NCBI GenBank assembly: GCA_944320795.1
Contig: CALUIU010000019.1
Coordinates: 1 to 62,350 of the forward strand
Length of the DNA: 62,350 bases
Source: Candidatus Paraprevotella stercoravium
GTDB taxonomy: Bacteria; Bacteroidota; Bacteroidia; Bacteroidales; Bacteroidaceae
Direction: 5' to 3'
How positions within the stretch are numbered: position 1 is the stretch's first letter; each line of letters starts with the position of its first letter. Positions 20,676-29,499 of this stretch are shown in pieces. A model generated the notes under the pieces. That model was not told the DNA's origin, searched no databases, and worked only from the letters and a program-made list of their open reading frames with translations. Position numbers and translations under genes: made by a program.

Positions 20676-21839
20676 ATGAGAAAAATATTTCACGACATTC
20701 ACTTATGGCTTTCCGTTCCATTCGGAATTATCATTGCCTTGATTTGCTTTTCCGGCGCCATGCTAGTATTTGAGCAGGAAATCACACAGAAAATACAAAA
20801 AGAAATCTATTTCGTAGAGGCACAAAACCGACAGCCGCTTCCGGCCGACAGTCTGATGCTGTGCGCCACCCGGCAGTTGCCCGACAGTGTATTCATTACA
20901 AACATGACCATTTATCCAGAACCGGACCGTGCCTGGCAACTTTCCCTTTCGAAACCCAAGAAAGCGGCGGCTTACATCAATCCCTATACCGGTGAACTGA
21001 CGGGCAAGACCAAGCGTCTGCCTTTCTTCTCCACCATGTTCCGCCTGCACCGCTGGTTGCTCGACAGTGCCAATCCGCAGGGCGGCATCTTCTGGGGAAA
21101 GATTATTGTCGGCACCAGTACCTTAGCTTTTGTCTTCGTACTGATTTCGGGAATCTTCATCTGGTGGCCGCGCACCCGCAAGGCACTCAAAACCCGCCTG
21201 CAGATCTGCTGCAACCGGGGCATGAAACGCTTCTGGTATGACCTGCATGTAGCCGGCGGCATGTATGCCCTGATCCTGTTATTAGCTATGGCACTGACCG
21301 GACTCACCTGGTCGTTCAGCTGGTATCGTTCCGGATTTTATACCGTTTTCGGAGTGAAAACCTCGCAGCAGAGTCAGACCAAACAACCGGAAACAGAAAA
21401 AGGCAAATCAGACTCCCCTCAAAACGGCAAAGGACAAAAACCGCAGGAAGATGCCCGTCTGGCCAAAGTGCGGCAGAGTACTTGCAGCTGGCAGCGTGTG
21501 TATGAACAGCTGGCCGCCGAGAATCCGGAATACCGCCAGATCCAACTGTCCAAGAATACCGCTTCGGTATATTTCCACCGTTGGGGCAATCAGCGTGCTG
21601 CCGACCGCTATACCTTCGATGCGAAAAACGGACGGATTACCGAAGAAACACCTTACGCTTCGCTGGATAAGTCCGGAAAAATCCGTGGCTGGATTTACAG
21701 CGTGCATGTAGGCGAATGGGGCGGTATGCTGACCCGCATCCTCACCGTACTGGTCGCATTGCTGGGCGCTTCTCTCCCACTCACAGGATATTATCTGTGG
21801 ATTGCGCGTCTGCTGCGCAAGAAACAGCGCAAAGCTTAA
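20676..21839 (+). CDS. xusC: PepSY-domain inner-membrane protein
   Basis: A 387-residue membrane protein of the PepSY_TM family: a first helix at about 12-35, periplasmic PepSY segments, helices near 150-170 and 195-215, a charged low-complexity Gln/Lys/Pro stretch (about 230-265), a second PepSY segment, and a final helix ending in the basic RLLRKKQRKA. Conserved His residues (HDIHLW, LHRWL, DLHVAGG, VHVGEWGG) suggest heme-assisted reduction of ferric iron. It is the third Xus component by context. Confidence 0.88.
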   Translation: MRKIFHDIHLWLSVPFGIIIALICFSGAMLVFEQEITQKIQKEIYFVEAQNRQPLPADSLMLCATRQLPDSVFITNMTIYPEPDRAWQLSLSKPKKAAAYINPYTGELTGKTKRLPFFSTMFRLHRWLLDSANPQGGIFWGKIIVGTSTLAFVFVLISGIFIWWPRTRKALKTRLQICCNRGMKRFWYDLHVAGGMYALILLLAMALTGLTWSFSWYRSGFYTVFGVKTSQQSQTKQPETEKGKSDSPQNGKGQKPQEDARLAKVRQSTCSWQRVYEQLAAENPEYRQIQLSKNTASVYFHRWGNQRAADRYTFDAKNGRITEETPYASLDKSGKIRGWIYSVHVGEWGGMLTRILTVLVALLGASLPLTGYYLWIARLLRKKQRKA

Positions 21840-21844
21840 TTCAT

Positions 21845-21898
21845 ACAACAAACGGCATCAGAAAGTTTCCCAAGACTTTGTCTGATGCCGTTTGTTGT
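21845..21898. terminator. Bidirectional terminator after xusC
   Basis: Perfect 18-bp inverted repeat (21845-21862 with 21881-21898) around an 18-base loop, between xusC and the convergent PNPOx-like gene. Confidence 0.8.
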
Positions 21899-21979
21899 TT
21901 AAAGGAAAGAATCCCGACATACGACATTTCTGTCATTAGATATAGCATTCCTTTTCTACTTTTTCAAAAAATCCTTCTG

Positions 21980-22504
21980 TTATTCCATCCTACCGTATTT
22001 CATTTCCTCACCGTTCCGGTCATACTGCTTGCGTTTTCCTGTCGGCGGTTCATCCAACGTGATGCGCACAACAGCCGTGCGGTGCAGGCTGCGCGCAATG
22101 GCATCGTCGAAAGCATCCATATGCTGTGGCAAGAAACGCTCACTGATAGCCCGGAGCGCCCGGATTTTCTCTTCTTCATCAGTCACCAGTTCCGCCTTTC
22201 CGAAAGCTATTGCCGAACGATACTGCAAAGTAAACGATCCGTCTTTCGGACCGACCGTCGGAGCACATTTGGTCACTGCCGACAGACAAACCTGTGGATG
22301 TGCGGCAAGAGCATCCAGCTTATCCCCTTCGGGAGCACAATGAAAATACCAAATCCGATCATCGGTACAGGCCAAAGACAGCGGAACCCCGTATGCCGTT
22401 CCGTCGGCACGTGTAAAACTGACTGTAATATAAGGAGCCTTGCGCATCACCTCCAAAGCCCACTGTGAATCCATTTCTCTACTTACTTTTCTCATTTTTT
22501 TCAA
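21980..22504 (-). CDS. Pyridoxamine 5'-phosphate oxidase-like flavoprotein
   Basis: A 174-residue split-barrel protein of the PNPOx-like/NimA class. It has the usual N-terminal APYITVSFTRADGTAYGVPLSLACTDD strand pair, a central DALAAHPQVCLSAV and a YRSAIAFGKAELV segment that lines the flavin pocket. Such proteins bind FMN or a related cofactor and some reduce nitroimidazoles; the substrate here is unknown. The start may be Met1 (22504) or Met4 (22495). A well-matched promoter lies upstream, and an 8-bp inverted repeat (22514-22540) falls in the leader. Confidence 0.82.
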   Translation of the reverse strand: MKKMRKVSREMDSQWALEVMRKAPYITVSFTRADGTAYGVPLSLACTDDRIWYFHCAPEGDKLDALAAHPQVCLSAVTKCAPTVGPKDGSFTLQYRSAIAFGKAELVTDEEEKIRALRAISERFLPQHMDAFDDAIARSLHRTAVVRITLDEPPTGKRKQYDRNGEEMKYGRME

Positions 22505-22548
22505 TCATTAGGCTACGCTTCCATACAGAACCGAAGCGTATGTTCCCT

Positions 22549-22580
22549 CAAAGATACGCTTTTTGGTTCTTTTTCTCAAA
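22549..22580 (-). promoter_or_regulatory. Promoter of the PNPOx-like gene
   Basis: Minus strand TTTG (22577-22580), 20-base spacer, TATCTTTG (22549-22556). Confidence 0.6.
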
Positions 22581-22684
22581 GAGATTTTTCACAAAACCCG
22601 TGATTTTCTTTTTCTCTTTTCTTTGTATTTCTCTGATTTTTTGCGAATATTGTGATTCTCTTTGAAAACCAAAAGGAATCCGTC

Positions 22685-23359
22685 ATGAAAAGAATGATCC
22701 TCCTTTTAAGTCTGGGCTGCTTACTGACTTTAAGTTGCACCAAACGATATACCACCATTATCGGCGGAGCAGATCAGCCGACCGCCATATTCATTACCGA
22801 TCCTCTTACTCTGCAAGAAAAAGGACTGGAATTAACCTGCCAGATGCACTGTCTGGCAAACAACGAGGCCTACATCAAATATTGCAGTCATTCGGATGAA
22901 ATCAATAAGCTGGCAGCGCATATCGCCCGAACAGGCCATTCCGTACCGAAAAAAATATTTGCCATCAGCCATTTAAAGTCCATTCAAGACTTTGAGGCTG
23001 ACAGCACTATCCGGACATTACTGGCAGACAAGATGATGCGTACCATCCCTTCATTAATCAATGCGCAAAGCGGAAGCACTACGCTGGCCGCAACTACCCT
23101 GTTCGTAACCGAAGATGTATTTCTTCATAACAGTCTGAAGGAAAGCACTATCTATCTGTATGTCTATGAAGGCGATTGCAGCAGTATGGTTCTTTTCCAA
23201 CCGCACAAGGATCATATTGTGCAAGCCCATGCCTGCTTTGTGATTCATTCTCTCTTAAAGACCATCCAGTCCGCCGACGATGTAAAGCGCTTTTTCAAAG
23301 AAACAATTCAACTGGAAGGAATCATGGTTCAAGAACTTACAACAACGAGCAAATCCTGA
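22685..23359 (+). CDS. Lipoprotein with a GGADQPTAIF motif, unknown function
   Basis: A 224-residue lipoprotein: signal peptide, lipobox LTLSC (Cys18). Directly after it comes TTIIGGADQPTAIFITD, which resembles the GGADGPTAIF signature of sodium-pumping decarboxylase beta subunits. The remaining 190 residues look soluble and alpha/beta, and I do not recognise them. The start at 22685 is chosen because it begins the signal peptide; an upstream Met at 22652 would disrupt it. It ends with its own terminator. Confidence 0.75.
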   Translation: MKRMILLLSLGCLLTLSCTKRYTTIIGGADQPTAIFITDPLTLQEKGLELTCQMHCLANNEAYIKYCSHSDEINKLAAHIARTGHSVPKKIFAISHLKSIQDFEADSTIRTLLADKMMRTIPSLINAQSGSTTLAATTLFVTEDVFLHNSLKESTIYLYVYEGDCSSMVLFQPHKDHIVQAHACFVIHSLLKTIQSADDVKRFFKETIQLEGIMVQELTTTSKS

Positions 23360-23373
23360 ATCCTCTCAAAATC

Positions 23374-23416
23374 ATAATGTCCGCTTGCACTCTCCCAAAA
23401 TGCAAGCGGACATTAT
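23374..23416 (+). terminator. Terminator of the lipoprotein gene
   Basis: Perfect 16-bp inverted repeat (23374-23389 with 23401-23416), 14 bases after the stop codon, flanked by AT-rich sequence. No long T-run. Confidence 0.7.
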
Positions 23417-23441
23417 AATTACAAACTTTGCCCCCTACCCT

Positions 23442-23590
23442 TTATTCTAGTTCCAAAGGCTGGAACTGCTTGCCGTAGCTTCCAGATAGAGGCAATGCTA
23501 TTCCATTAATATTTAAACTCGGAGATAATCCGCGTTCGTTGTTCTCCGGAACTACAGATACTTTTAATCTGTACCGGCTAAATAAAAACT
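23442..23590 (-). pseudogene. Gene remnant, C-terminal fragment
   Basis: About 50 open codons without a start, reading RYRLKVSVVPENNERGLSPS and ending SYGKQFQPLELE at 23442-23444. Composition looks like genuine coding sequence and the stop is clean. It lies in a different frame from, and just downstream of, the metallopeptidase gene. It could be the tail of a lost secreted enzyme; the family was not recognised. Confidence 0.35.
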
Positions 23591-23599
23591 GGCGTTTAC

Positions 23600-24697
23600 T
23601 TATTTTACAGCAATAAATCTTTTATTCTCTTCTTTCGCATAATCAATAAAAAAGGAAACCACATGTGGATAATAATCCTCAAAAGTCTTATATCTGTTCT
23701 GTTTCTTTTCATAAACTCTCAGTAATCTTACCAGCTCCGGCATCCATCTGAAATTTCGTTGCATCTGTTCCGACAGCTCGTTTTTAATTTCCTCCGGCTT
23801 ATATTCTTTATCCAACATATAGCAGATGACAGCCGCACGCACAAGTGACTCATTGATCATGGTCTTCCAATTACCATAGGCCTGTTTCGACATACTCCAC
23901 TGTGAAGACCGATACAAATCTGTTGCGGCAGGTTCAAGTAGTCTTACATGATCCGGATATCTGTTTTCATCCAGAAAATGATTTATAAACGAATGATTGA
24001 ATTCATGGATCAGAGTTGGCAGATACTCCTTATTATACATTGGTGTATCCTCTTTATCCACATAGTAGCCTACAATTGCAAAAACCTCCTTTTTGTTTCC
24101 TTTTACCTGTCGGTTTACTCCATAATTACCGCCTCCATTACAGAATCCGATAATCACCGAAAAAGTTTCCTGTGGCTCATTGCCGTAGAAATCGGAATAC
24201 CAGTCTAGATCCAGATAATTGATTACGTGATCCTGATAGGCCTTTATCCCCTTCTCATAAAGATCTTCATGAGCCTTGAAAAACTCATGGAATCTGGTAT
24301 CCTTATAAAAGCTGTTGAGATGCGACAGAAATTCTGCCTTATCAACATTCTTCCATCTTTTTTCCAAAGTAGAATTGTCTTCTTCAATCAGTGAAAGAGA
24401 ACCGTTTTGATTATCCAGATGCACCGCCATTGACATGACTGCATCGAAAGAAATACCATACTTATTTCTAAGTTCTTTCATATATTTCACAGCCGGATGA
24501 TCCGTATTATCCTTAAAGTAGCTGTCCATATCCTTTATATATTTCCCTGCCATATCCATGTGATATTCAGGGAAACCGGCCATTCGGGACAAAATACTCA
24601 TAAGTTCCACGTTCTCATTTACCTGTGGTACAATAGACTGCGCTTTTGCATAAAGACAGCTAATGAACAGAACTAAAAAGACCATGTATTTTTTCAT
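23600..24697 (-). CDS. Secreted DUF4932-type zinc metallopeptidase
   Basis: A 365-residue protein with an N-terminal signal peptide (cleavage near YAKAQ, residue 20) and a metallopeptidase active site HEFNH (His231, Glu232, His235) in LPTLIHEFNHSF. The downstream LLEPAATDLY may supply the third zinc ligand. It is likely exported to the periplasm or surface. It matches the DUF4932 family of putative peptidases. Substrate unknown. The fragment downstream is not part of it. Confidence 0.8.
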   Translation of the reverse strand: MKKYMVFLVLFISCLYAKAQSIVPQVNENVELMSILSRMAGFPEYHMDMAGKYIKDMDSYFKDNTDHPAVKYMKELRNKYGISFDAVMSMAVHLDNQNGSLSLIEEDNSTLEKRWKNVDKAEFLSHLNSFYKDTRFHEFFKAHEDLYEKGIKAYQDHVINYLDLDWYSDFYGNEPQETFSVIIGFCNGGGNYGVNRQVKGNKKEVFAIVGYYVDKEDTPMYNKEYLPTLIHEFNHSFINHFLDENRYPDHVRLLEPAATDLYRSSQWSMSKQAYGNWKTMINESLVRAAVICYMLDKEYKPEEIKNELSEQMQRNFRWMPELVRLLRVYEKKQNRYKTFEDYYPHVVSFFIDYAKEENKRFIAVK

Positions 24698-24804
24698 AAC
24701 GCAAACTGTTTTTATTCATTATACTTCAACAATTCTTTCTCGTTTTGCAAATATATAAAACCTTCTATCATACTGTGATAATCAATTAAATCAATGCACC
24801 AGAC

Positions 24805-25371
24805 TCACAAAATAAAAGTCTTCGGCTTGTATTTTAACTGATTCAAATTATCAAGCAGTGCCGCATTGGAGAAAACAATCCCCTGTAATTTCTCTGTGCC
24901 ATACGCTTCATGGGCATGACCAAAAAAGTGAAAGCGAGGCTTCACTTCAAAGACTCTGTTTCTCAACGGAGCATTTCCCCAATGGATATGATTACTTTCA
25001 TCCAAGATCATAAGTGGAGGCTCGTGACTAACCAACACATCCGCCCCTGAAGGAATAAGCTGTTCGGAATGGTTATATGCCAGTCCAAAGAACCTTATCC
25101 CCTCAATTTCACATTCACAATCCTGAAGGAAGTGAACATTTTCCGGCAGATCCTCTATCCCCATAGCATCCCAAAGACATAAGTCATGATTGCCCGTAAC
25201 GAATATCTTATGCTTATAAGGCAACGTAATGAACCAGTTCAGGAAATCAAGTACTTCCTCTTCTGTGCCGTTCTCGATAATATCCCCACAATGCACGATA
25301 ACATCGGCAGGAGGAAGATCTGTCAGCAAATGATGCTTGCTATGCGTATCGGATATCTGTATGATTCTCAT
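24805..25371 (-). CDS. Calcineurin-like metallophosphoesterase
   Basis: A 188-residue enzyme with every metal-binding motif in order: DTH (Asp8, His10), GD (Asp30), GNHD (Asn61, His62), SHEP (His116) and GHAH (His152, His154). It is probably a cytoplasmic phosphodiesterase or phosphatase of the YfcE/MPE type. It lies 22 bases downstream of the MBL-fold gene and may be its operon partner. Substrate unknown. Confidence 0.88.
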   Translation of the reverse strand: MRIIQISDTHSKHHLLTDLPPADVIVHCGDIIENGTEEEVLDFLNWFITLPYKHKIFVTGNHDLCLWDAMGIEDLPENVHFLQDCECEIEGIRFFGLAYNHSEQLIPSGADVLVSHEPPLMILDESNHIHWGNAPLRNRVFEVKPRFHFFGHAHEAYGTEKLQGIVFSNAALLDNLNQLKYKPKTFIL

Positions 25372-25393
25372 GATTCAACTAACTCTTCAAACA

Positions 25394-26653
25394 CTATAAT
25401 TGGGCATCTGCTTCCTTATGAATGCAGATAACCTCCTTGGGATTAACCGTTTTGATAACCTTCTCAATTGTGCTACGGTCAGCATGACCGGATGTGTGCA
25501 AATCCACCACATTATGAAACATTTCACGAATTTCCTTATAGAAAGGATTTGCCTTTACCTGTTCCGGATTTCTATAATATCCGTCCCATGACGAGTAAAT
25601 AAGAAGCATTTCTTCTTGTGGCAGTTCCTGGATAAGTTCCTGGATACGTCCTTTTTGCGATGCTCCGGCAATCATGACCATGCCATTCTGTTTTATGCCG
25701 TTCAAAAAGCGCTGATTGTAGAATTTAGGCCGAAATGCAAACAGTCCGTGAGAAATTTCTCCCTCCTGCTCCGTAAAGAAACTCATAGTCTGTTTCATAA
25801 ACTTTGAGCACACATACATACGCTTGCCTGCTGCATTTGCTGCTTCCTTGATTGCGGCAAGCCGTTCTATGTCTGTAGCAGAAGCAAGCACAAATACATA
25901 TTTGAAAGCCCGCATCACGTGAGCCATCTTGTCGGAAACATCACGTTCGTGAATACATTTGTCTTCACGTTTCAACATGGTTCCTTCTGTAATCAGCGTA
26001 TCAATATGGGTGGCATACTTTTTTAAGGTCGGAATAAGCCCTTTGCCCATGTATCCATGCTCGCGATAGTCACCAGTATGCCAGATCCGTTTTCCATCCG
26101 CCTCTATCAGAAACATGTGCGAATCATAAATGGAGTGGCAATTGAAAAAAGGAGTTACCTTTATATCGCCGACTATAATACTTTTCGGAACCTTACGTGG
26201 AGCAGTCCTTTTCCAGATACACATTCGTTTGAGAAGCTTACATTTGTTTTCTGCCTTTTTCAGGCTACTGACCGCATCATCATATTCCTCTGAAGTACAA
26301 TTCCGTTTCCGCAATTCGTTCACTTTAAGTGACGCACCTTCTGATAAGAGACCATATTTAATGGAAAGCAACTTCATCGTTCCTTCGCTCATATATTGAG
26401 AAACTTTGTCTGGAATATACTCAAACAACCCCACGTGATCCTCGTGACCATGTGTATAGAATACAGCTTCATGTTGCTTCTTGTTCTGAGAAAAGATAGC
26501 CTGAACCATCTGCTCGTCATCCTCAGGTGTAGTCGGCTCTCCGCATCCAGGAAGATTCTGACCAAAGTCAATGAAAACTCTGGAAGTATCTGTAGAGATC
26601 TCTGTAATACAACCACCTATCTGATCAAGGCCTCTGTGTATCTTGATATTCAT
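25394..26653 (-). CDS. MBL-fold beta-CASP-like hydrolase (RNase J-like)
   Basis: A 419-residue metallo-beta-lactamase-fold protein. The metal motif is HGHEDH (His68, His70, Asp72, His73), with a third-region HTGDY. The C-terminal LHTSGHADRSTIE...VICIH resembles the SGHA and final His motifs of RNase J/beta-CASP nucleases. It is probably a cytoplasmic RNA or DNA nuclease. It follows the nuclease-like gene by 4 bases, so the two are almost certainly co-translated. Whether it acts in RNA turnover or defence cannot be told from sequence. Confidence 0.8.
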   Translation of the reverse strand: MNIKIHRGLDQIGGCITEISTDTSRVFIDFGQNLPGCGEPTTPEDDEQMVQAIFSQNKKQHEAVFYTHGHEDHVGLFEYIPDKVSQYMSEGTMKLLSIKYGLLSEGASLKVNELRKRNCTSEEYDDAVSSLKKAENKCKLLKRMCIWKRTAPRKVPKSIIVGDIKVTPFFNCHSIYDSHMFLIEADGKRIWHTGDYREHGYMGKGLIPTLKKYATHIDTLITEGTMLKREDKCIHERDVSDKMAHVMRAFKYVFVLASATDIERLAAIKEAANAAGKRMYVCSKFMKQTMSFFTEQEGEISHGLFAFRPKFYNQRFLNGIKQNGMVMIAGASQKGRIQELIQELPQEEMLLIYSSWDGYYRNPEQVKANPFYKEIREMFHNVVDLHTSGHADRSTIEKVIKTVNPKEVICIHKEADAQL

Positions 26654-26657
26654 ATTT

Positions 26658-27596
26658 TTATTTAGAAGAAAATTTCAAATCCTTTTTTGTCTTGATCAGA
26701 TCCTTATATAATCCATATCCACAGAAAGAAGCATTGATAAATTTGCAATCATCCTGCAATTCCTTACATTCAATCTGAAGATACTTACTATAATAATGAT
26801 AGTTGGCAAGCAGGAACAGAAAATCCGGTTCAGCTTCTATTTGTGGTTCTATTTCAGTGTTCTCTTTCTCAAAGAGTTTGTCCAACCCTTTCACAAGACC
26901 TAATTCTTTCTTTTGTTTTAGAACGAGAAGCATATCCTTAGCCAGACAGTCCACATATTCCTGATCTTCTTTAAAAGAAAGATAGTCCTTATAATGTTTC
27001 TTTAATCCAGGCGAATTTTCACCGTTTGTCCTAATCGCATCCTTACCTTGCTTTACTTCTATCAGAGTCAGCTGTACAATACGATTACAGTGTTCCATAT
27101 GATTCCAACGGAAAGCCACGATATCTGCCCGACCACACAAAACATCGTTGTCAGCCCATTCTACATCGGCAATGAAATAATCTGTTTTGTCAGCATTCAC
27201 AGACAGATTGTTTTCGTAAACCACCCTTTGCTGTATTTCCTTCTCTCCTAATTTACTGTTTTTGGTAGATTCATGAATATCTACAATATGTTTCGCATGA
27301 GCCAAGTAATCATGCAAACCGTCAATAGAAGGTAGGATTCTCTCCGTACCAGGCGACAGATAGTATTCATCAACCAGCCCTGTAAGAACTCCCTTTTCAT
27401 CGACTGTAAGAACTTTCCCACCTCTATAATATATTATAACGCTATTTCCTCTCAGTTCCAAATCCAAATAAGGGTCAACTCTTACATAGTCTGTAATGGA
27501 TTTCAAGTTACCGGTCTTTAACTGGTCCAAAAAACTGCTTGAAATACTTCTTTTTTTCATATCTATTATGTCTTTAGATCCCATTTTTTCTTTCAT
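26658..27596 (-). CDS. PD-(D/E)XK-like protein paired with the MBL hydrolase
   Basis: A 312-residue protein not assignable to a named family. A possible PD-(D/E)XK core is visible: Glu120 in an EKEIQQR helix, Asp158 in GRADIVAF, then LIEVKQGK with Glu180 and Lys182 after a hydrophobic strand. No membrane segments or signal peptide. The start may be 27596, or Met at codon 5 or 13. It leads the operon with the MBL hydrolase (4-base gap) and perhaps the phosphoesterase. A two-nuclease module is inferred. Confidence 0.6.
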   Translation of the reverse strand: MKEKMGSKDIIDMKKRSISSSFLDQLKTGNLKSITDYVRVDPYLDLELRGNSVIIYYRGGKVLTVDEKGVLTGLVDEYYLSPGTERILPSIDGLHDYLAHAKHIVDIHESTKNSKLGEKEIQQRVVYENNLSVNADKTDYFIADVEWADNDVLCGRADIVAFRWNHMEHCNRIVQLTLIEVKQGKDAIRTNGENSPGLKKHYKDYLSFKEDQEYVDCLAKDMLLVLKQKKELGLVKGLDKLFEKENTEIEPQIEAEPDFLFLLANYHYYSKYLQIECKELQDDCKFINASFCGYGLYKDLIKTKKDLKFSSK

Positions 27597-27793
27597 TTAT
27601 TGTAGGAAATAAATTTTATTAGCGTCCCATGAACAGTTATTCTCAAAATTCAGAAATATCATTTTTTCATCATGGAGCACGTTGCAGAATATAACTACCA
27701 TCTTTTGCAGAATAATCTATCTGCTTAATAATATGTTTTTAACATACAAAAATCCGTGATAACGAAAAGGTAAAATTCTTCATCTAAATATCC

Positions 27794-28306
27794 CTACAAA
27801 TCGTACAACTTCAGTAATTCATAACAGTGACAGTCAACAAAGTGACCGTTCTTGAAACAAGCTTTTCTAAAAATACCGCATTTATGGAAACCGGCCTTTT
27901 CGAGAACTCTCATTGATGCCAGATTGTGTTCGTATACATTGGCATGAATTCGCACCGTGTCTGTATGACTTAGATAATCTTTTATGGCTTGTTTGATAGC
28001 TTCGGTCATGATACCTTGGTTCCAATACGGCTCGGCAAGCCAGTAACCCAGTTCTGCGCTATACCGCTCCACATCCGTACCTTTAATGAAACTGATATTT
28101 CCAGCTGCTTCATCATTCATCTCGATGCAGTAATTATTCTGTTCGCTTTGCTTTTCAACGAAACTGATGAATTGCTCAGCATCTTTTTCCGTATATGGAT
28201 ATGGAAGAGAATCACGACAGTTGTCCCAAATCTTTGTATTATTCAAGTATTTTGCCAATGCCGGTATGTCTGCTTTGGCCCAGAGACGCAGTTTGAATGA
28301 CTCCAT
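27794..28306 (-). CDS. GNAT N-acetyltransferase, RimJ/RimL-like
   Basis: A 170-residue acetyltransferase of the Acetyltransf_3 type: N-terminal LRLWAKADIPALAKYL, the central YSAELGYWLAEPYWNQGIMTEA (acetyl-CoA-binding region with QGI), and C-terminal NLASMRVLEKAGFHKCG. It probably acetylates a protein N terminus or a small molecule. It starts 10 bases after the fusion gene's stop. Substrate unknown. The 197-base spacer before the next gene shows nothing clear. Confidence 0.88.
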   Translation of the reverse strand: MESFKLRLWAKADIPALAKYLNNTKIWDNCRDSLPYPYTEKDAEQFISFVEKQSEQNNYCIEMNDEAAGNISFIKGTDVERYSAELGYWLAEPYWNQGIMTEAIKQAIKDYLSHTDTVRIHANVYEHNLASMRVLEKAGFHKCGIFRKACFKNGHFVDCHCYELLKLYDL

Positions 28307-28316
28307 ATTTAATTAG

Positions 28317-29366
28317 TTACTTATAATTCAACAGCTTACGCATTACAAAATTGGTCAGTTTCAGTCTATTCGCCTGACATTTTTGTATTTTAACTACTTC
28401 ATATCCCTTCTTTTCAAAGAAGGGTCTGGCTGTCAAACTTACTTCAGATGTAATATGTACAACTCCATACTGTCTGGCTATTCGTTCAACTTCCCAAAGA
28501 AGCTGCGTTGCAATACCCTTATGTTGAAAATCCTTATGCACAAACATGGAATGCAGATATCCGTCTTTGTTCATTGACGCAAAACCGACCAAGCAATCGT
28601 GTTCATCAAATGCTCCGACATACTGATTATAGGCCAAAAGTTCTTTCCATCGCTCCGTTCTTTCTCCACAAGAAGCCCAGTCCTTCGCTTCCTCTTCGGT
28701 ATAATCTCGTGTATTTACATTCAGTACGGTTGCGCAAAACAAGTCCCTCATTTGCAATACGTCCTTTTCATCAAGTGTCCTTATCTTATAATCAAATTTC
28801 AGATAGCGGATCACTCTACATGGATTTCCTACAGCTACACAGTTTGCCGGGATTGATTTTGTCACAACACTCCCGGCGCCGACAACACTTCCTGTTCCTA
28901 TAGTGACACCGGCAAGGATGATACTTCCACCGCCAATCCATACATTGTCCTCGATAGTAATCGGAAGAGCGCTCGTACGAAAAAAGAGTTCACCCGAACT
29001 TTCATCCCAGTCTTCAACAAACCTTTCGTTATATTCTATCGGATGTGTAGCCGTATAGAACTGTACATTTGGAGCAATCAGAACCTGATACCCAATGTGG
29101 ATATGGTTCTCATCCATCATGGTACAGTTGTCATTAATGACAGACTTGTCCCCAATAAAAATATGTTTTCCGCATTGACACGAAAAATTACGTCCGACAG
29201 TTGAATGTTGACCAATACCTCCAAGCATGTTCCTCAAAATGCCGGATCTGTCTGCTTCCTTTAAGTCCGGACTATCAAGTCTGGCAAGACAAGCTTTGGT
29301 ATTGGACATCATTTCAAGAACCTCCGGATTCAGACTATTACAATATTCAAATCTGTCGTCCCCCAA
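28317..29366 (-). CDS. Fusion of left-handed-beta-helix and GNAT acetyltransferases
   Basis: A 349-residue two-domain protein. Residues about 1-190 are a maltose/galactoside O-acetyltransferase-like LbH enzyme: an N-terminal helical maltose-acetyltransferase-like segment, hexapeptide repeats, catalytic His in FYTATHP, and the ending ANCVAVGNPCRVIR. Residues about 196-349 are a separate GNAT domain (LHSMFVHKDFQHKGIATQLL with the acetyl-CoA loop, then RPFFEKKGYEVV). The join at RYLKFDYKIRTLDEKDV is clean and in frame, and no stop or repeat marks a recent accident. Substrates unknown. Confidence 0.85.
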   Translation of the reverse strand: MGDDRFEYCNSLNPEVLEMMSNTKACLARLDSPDLKEADRSGILRNMLGGIGQHSTVGRNFSCQCGKHIFIGDKSVINDNCTMMDENHIHIGYQVLIAPNVQFYTATHPIEYNERFVEDWDESSGELFFRTSALPITIEDNVWIGGGSIILAGVTIGTGSVVGAGSVVTKSIPANCVAVGNPCRVIRYLKFDYKIRTLDEKDVLQMRDLFCATVLNVNTRDYTEEEAKDWASCGERTERWKELLAYNQYVGAFDEHDCLVGFASMNKDGYLHSMFVHKDFQHKGIATQLLWEVERIARQYGVVHITSEVSLTARPFFEKKGYEVVKIQKCQANRLKLTNFVMRKLLNYK

Positions 29367-29499
29367 AACACCTATAACAAACTAAATTTCAACTACTTTA
29401 AAAAACTTCTATATTTTTTAGTGGACACTAATGTTTGCCCATATCAAATAAATTCAATAGGCTCATTGATAGCATTTAAAAATAACCCGCGTGGATACT

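Noticed and set aside
21716-22468. Rightward open frame of 250 codons
   Set aside because: It overlaps the end of xusC and lies opposite the well-supported PNPOx-like gene; no family motif, Arg/Ser-rich antisense composition.
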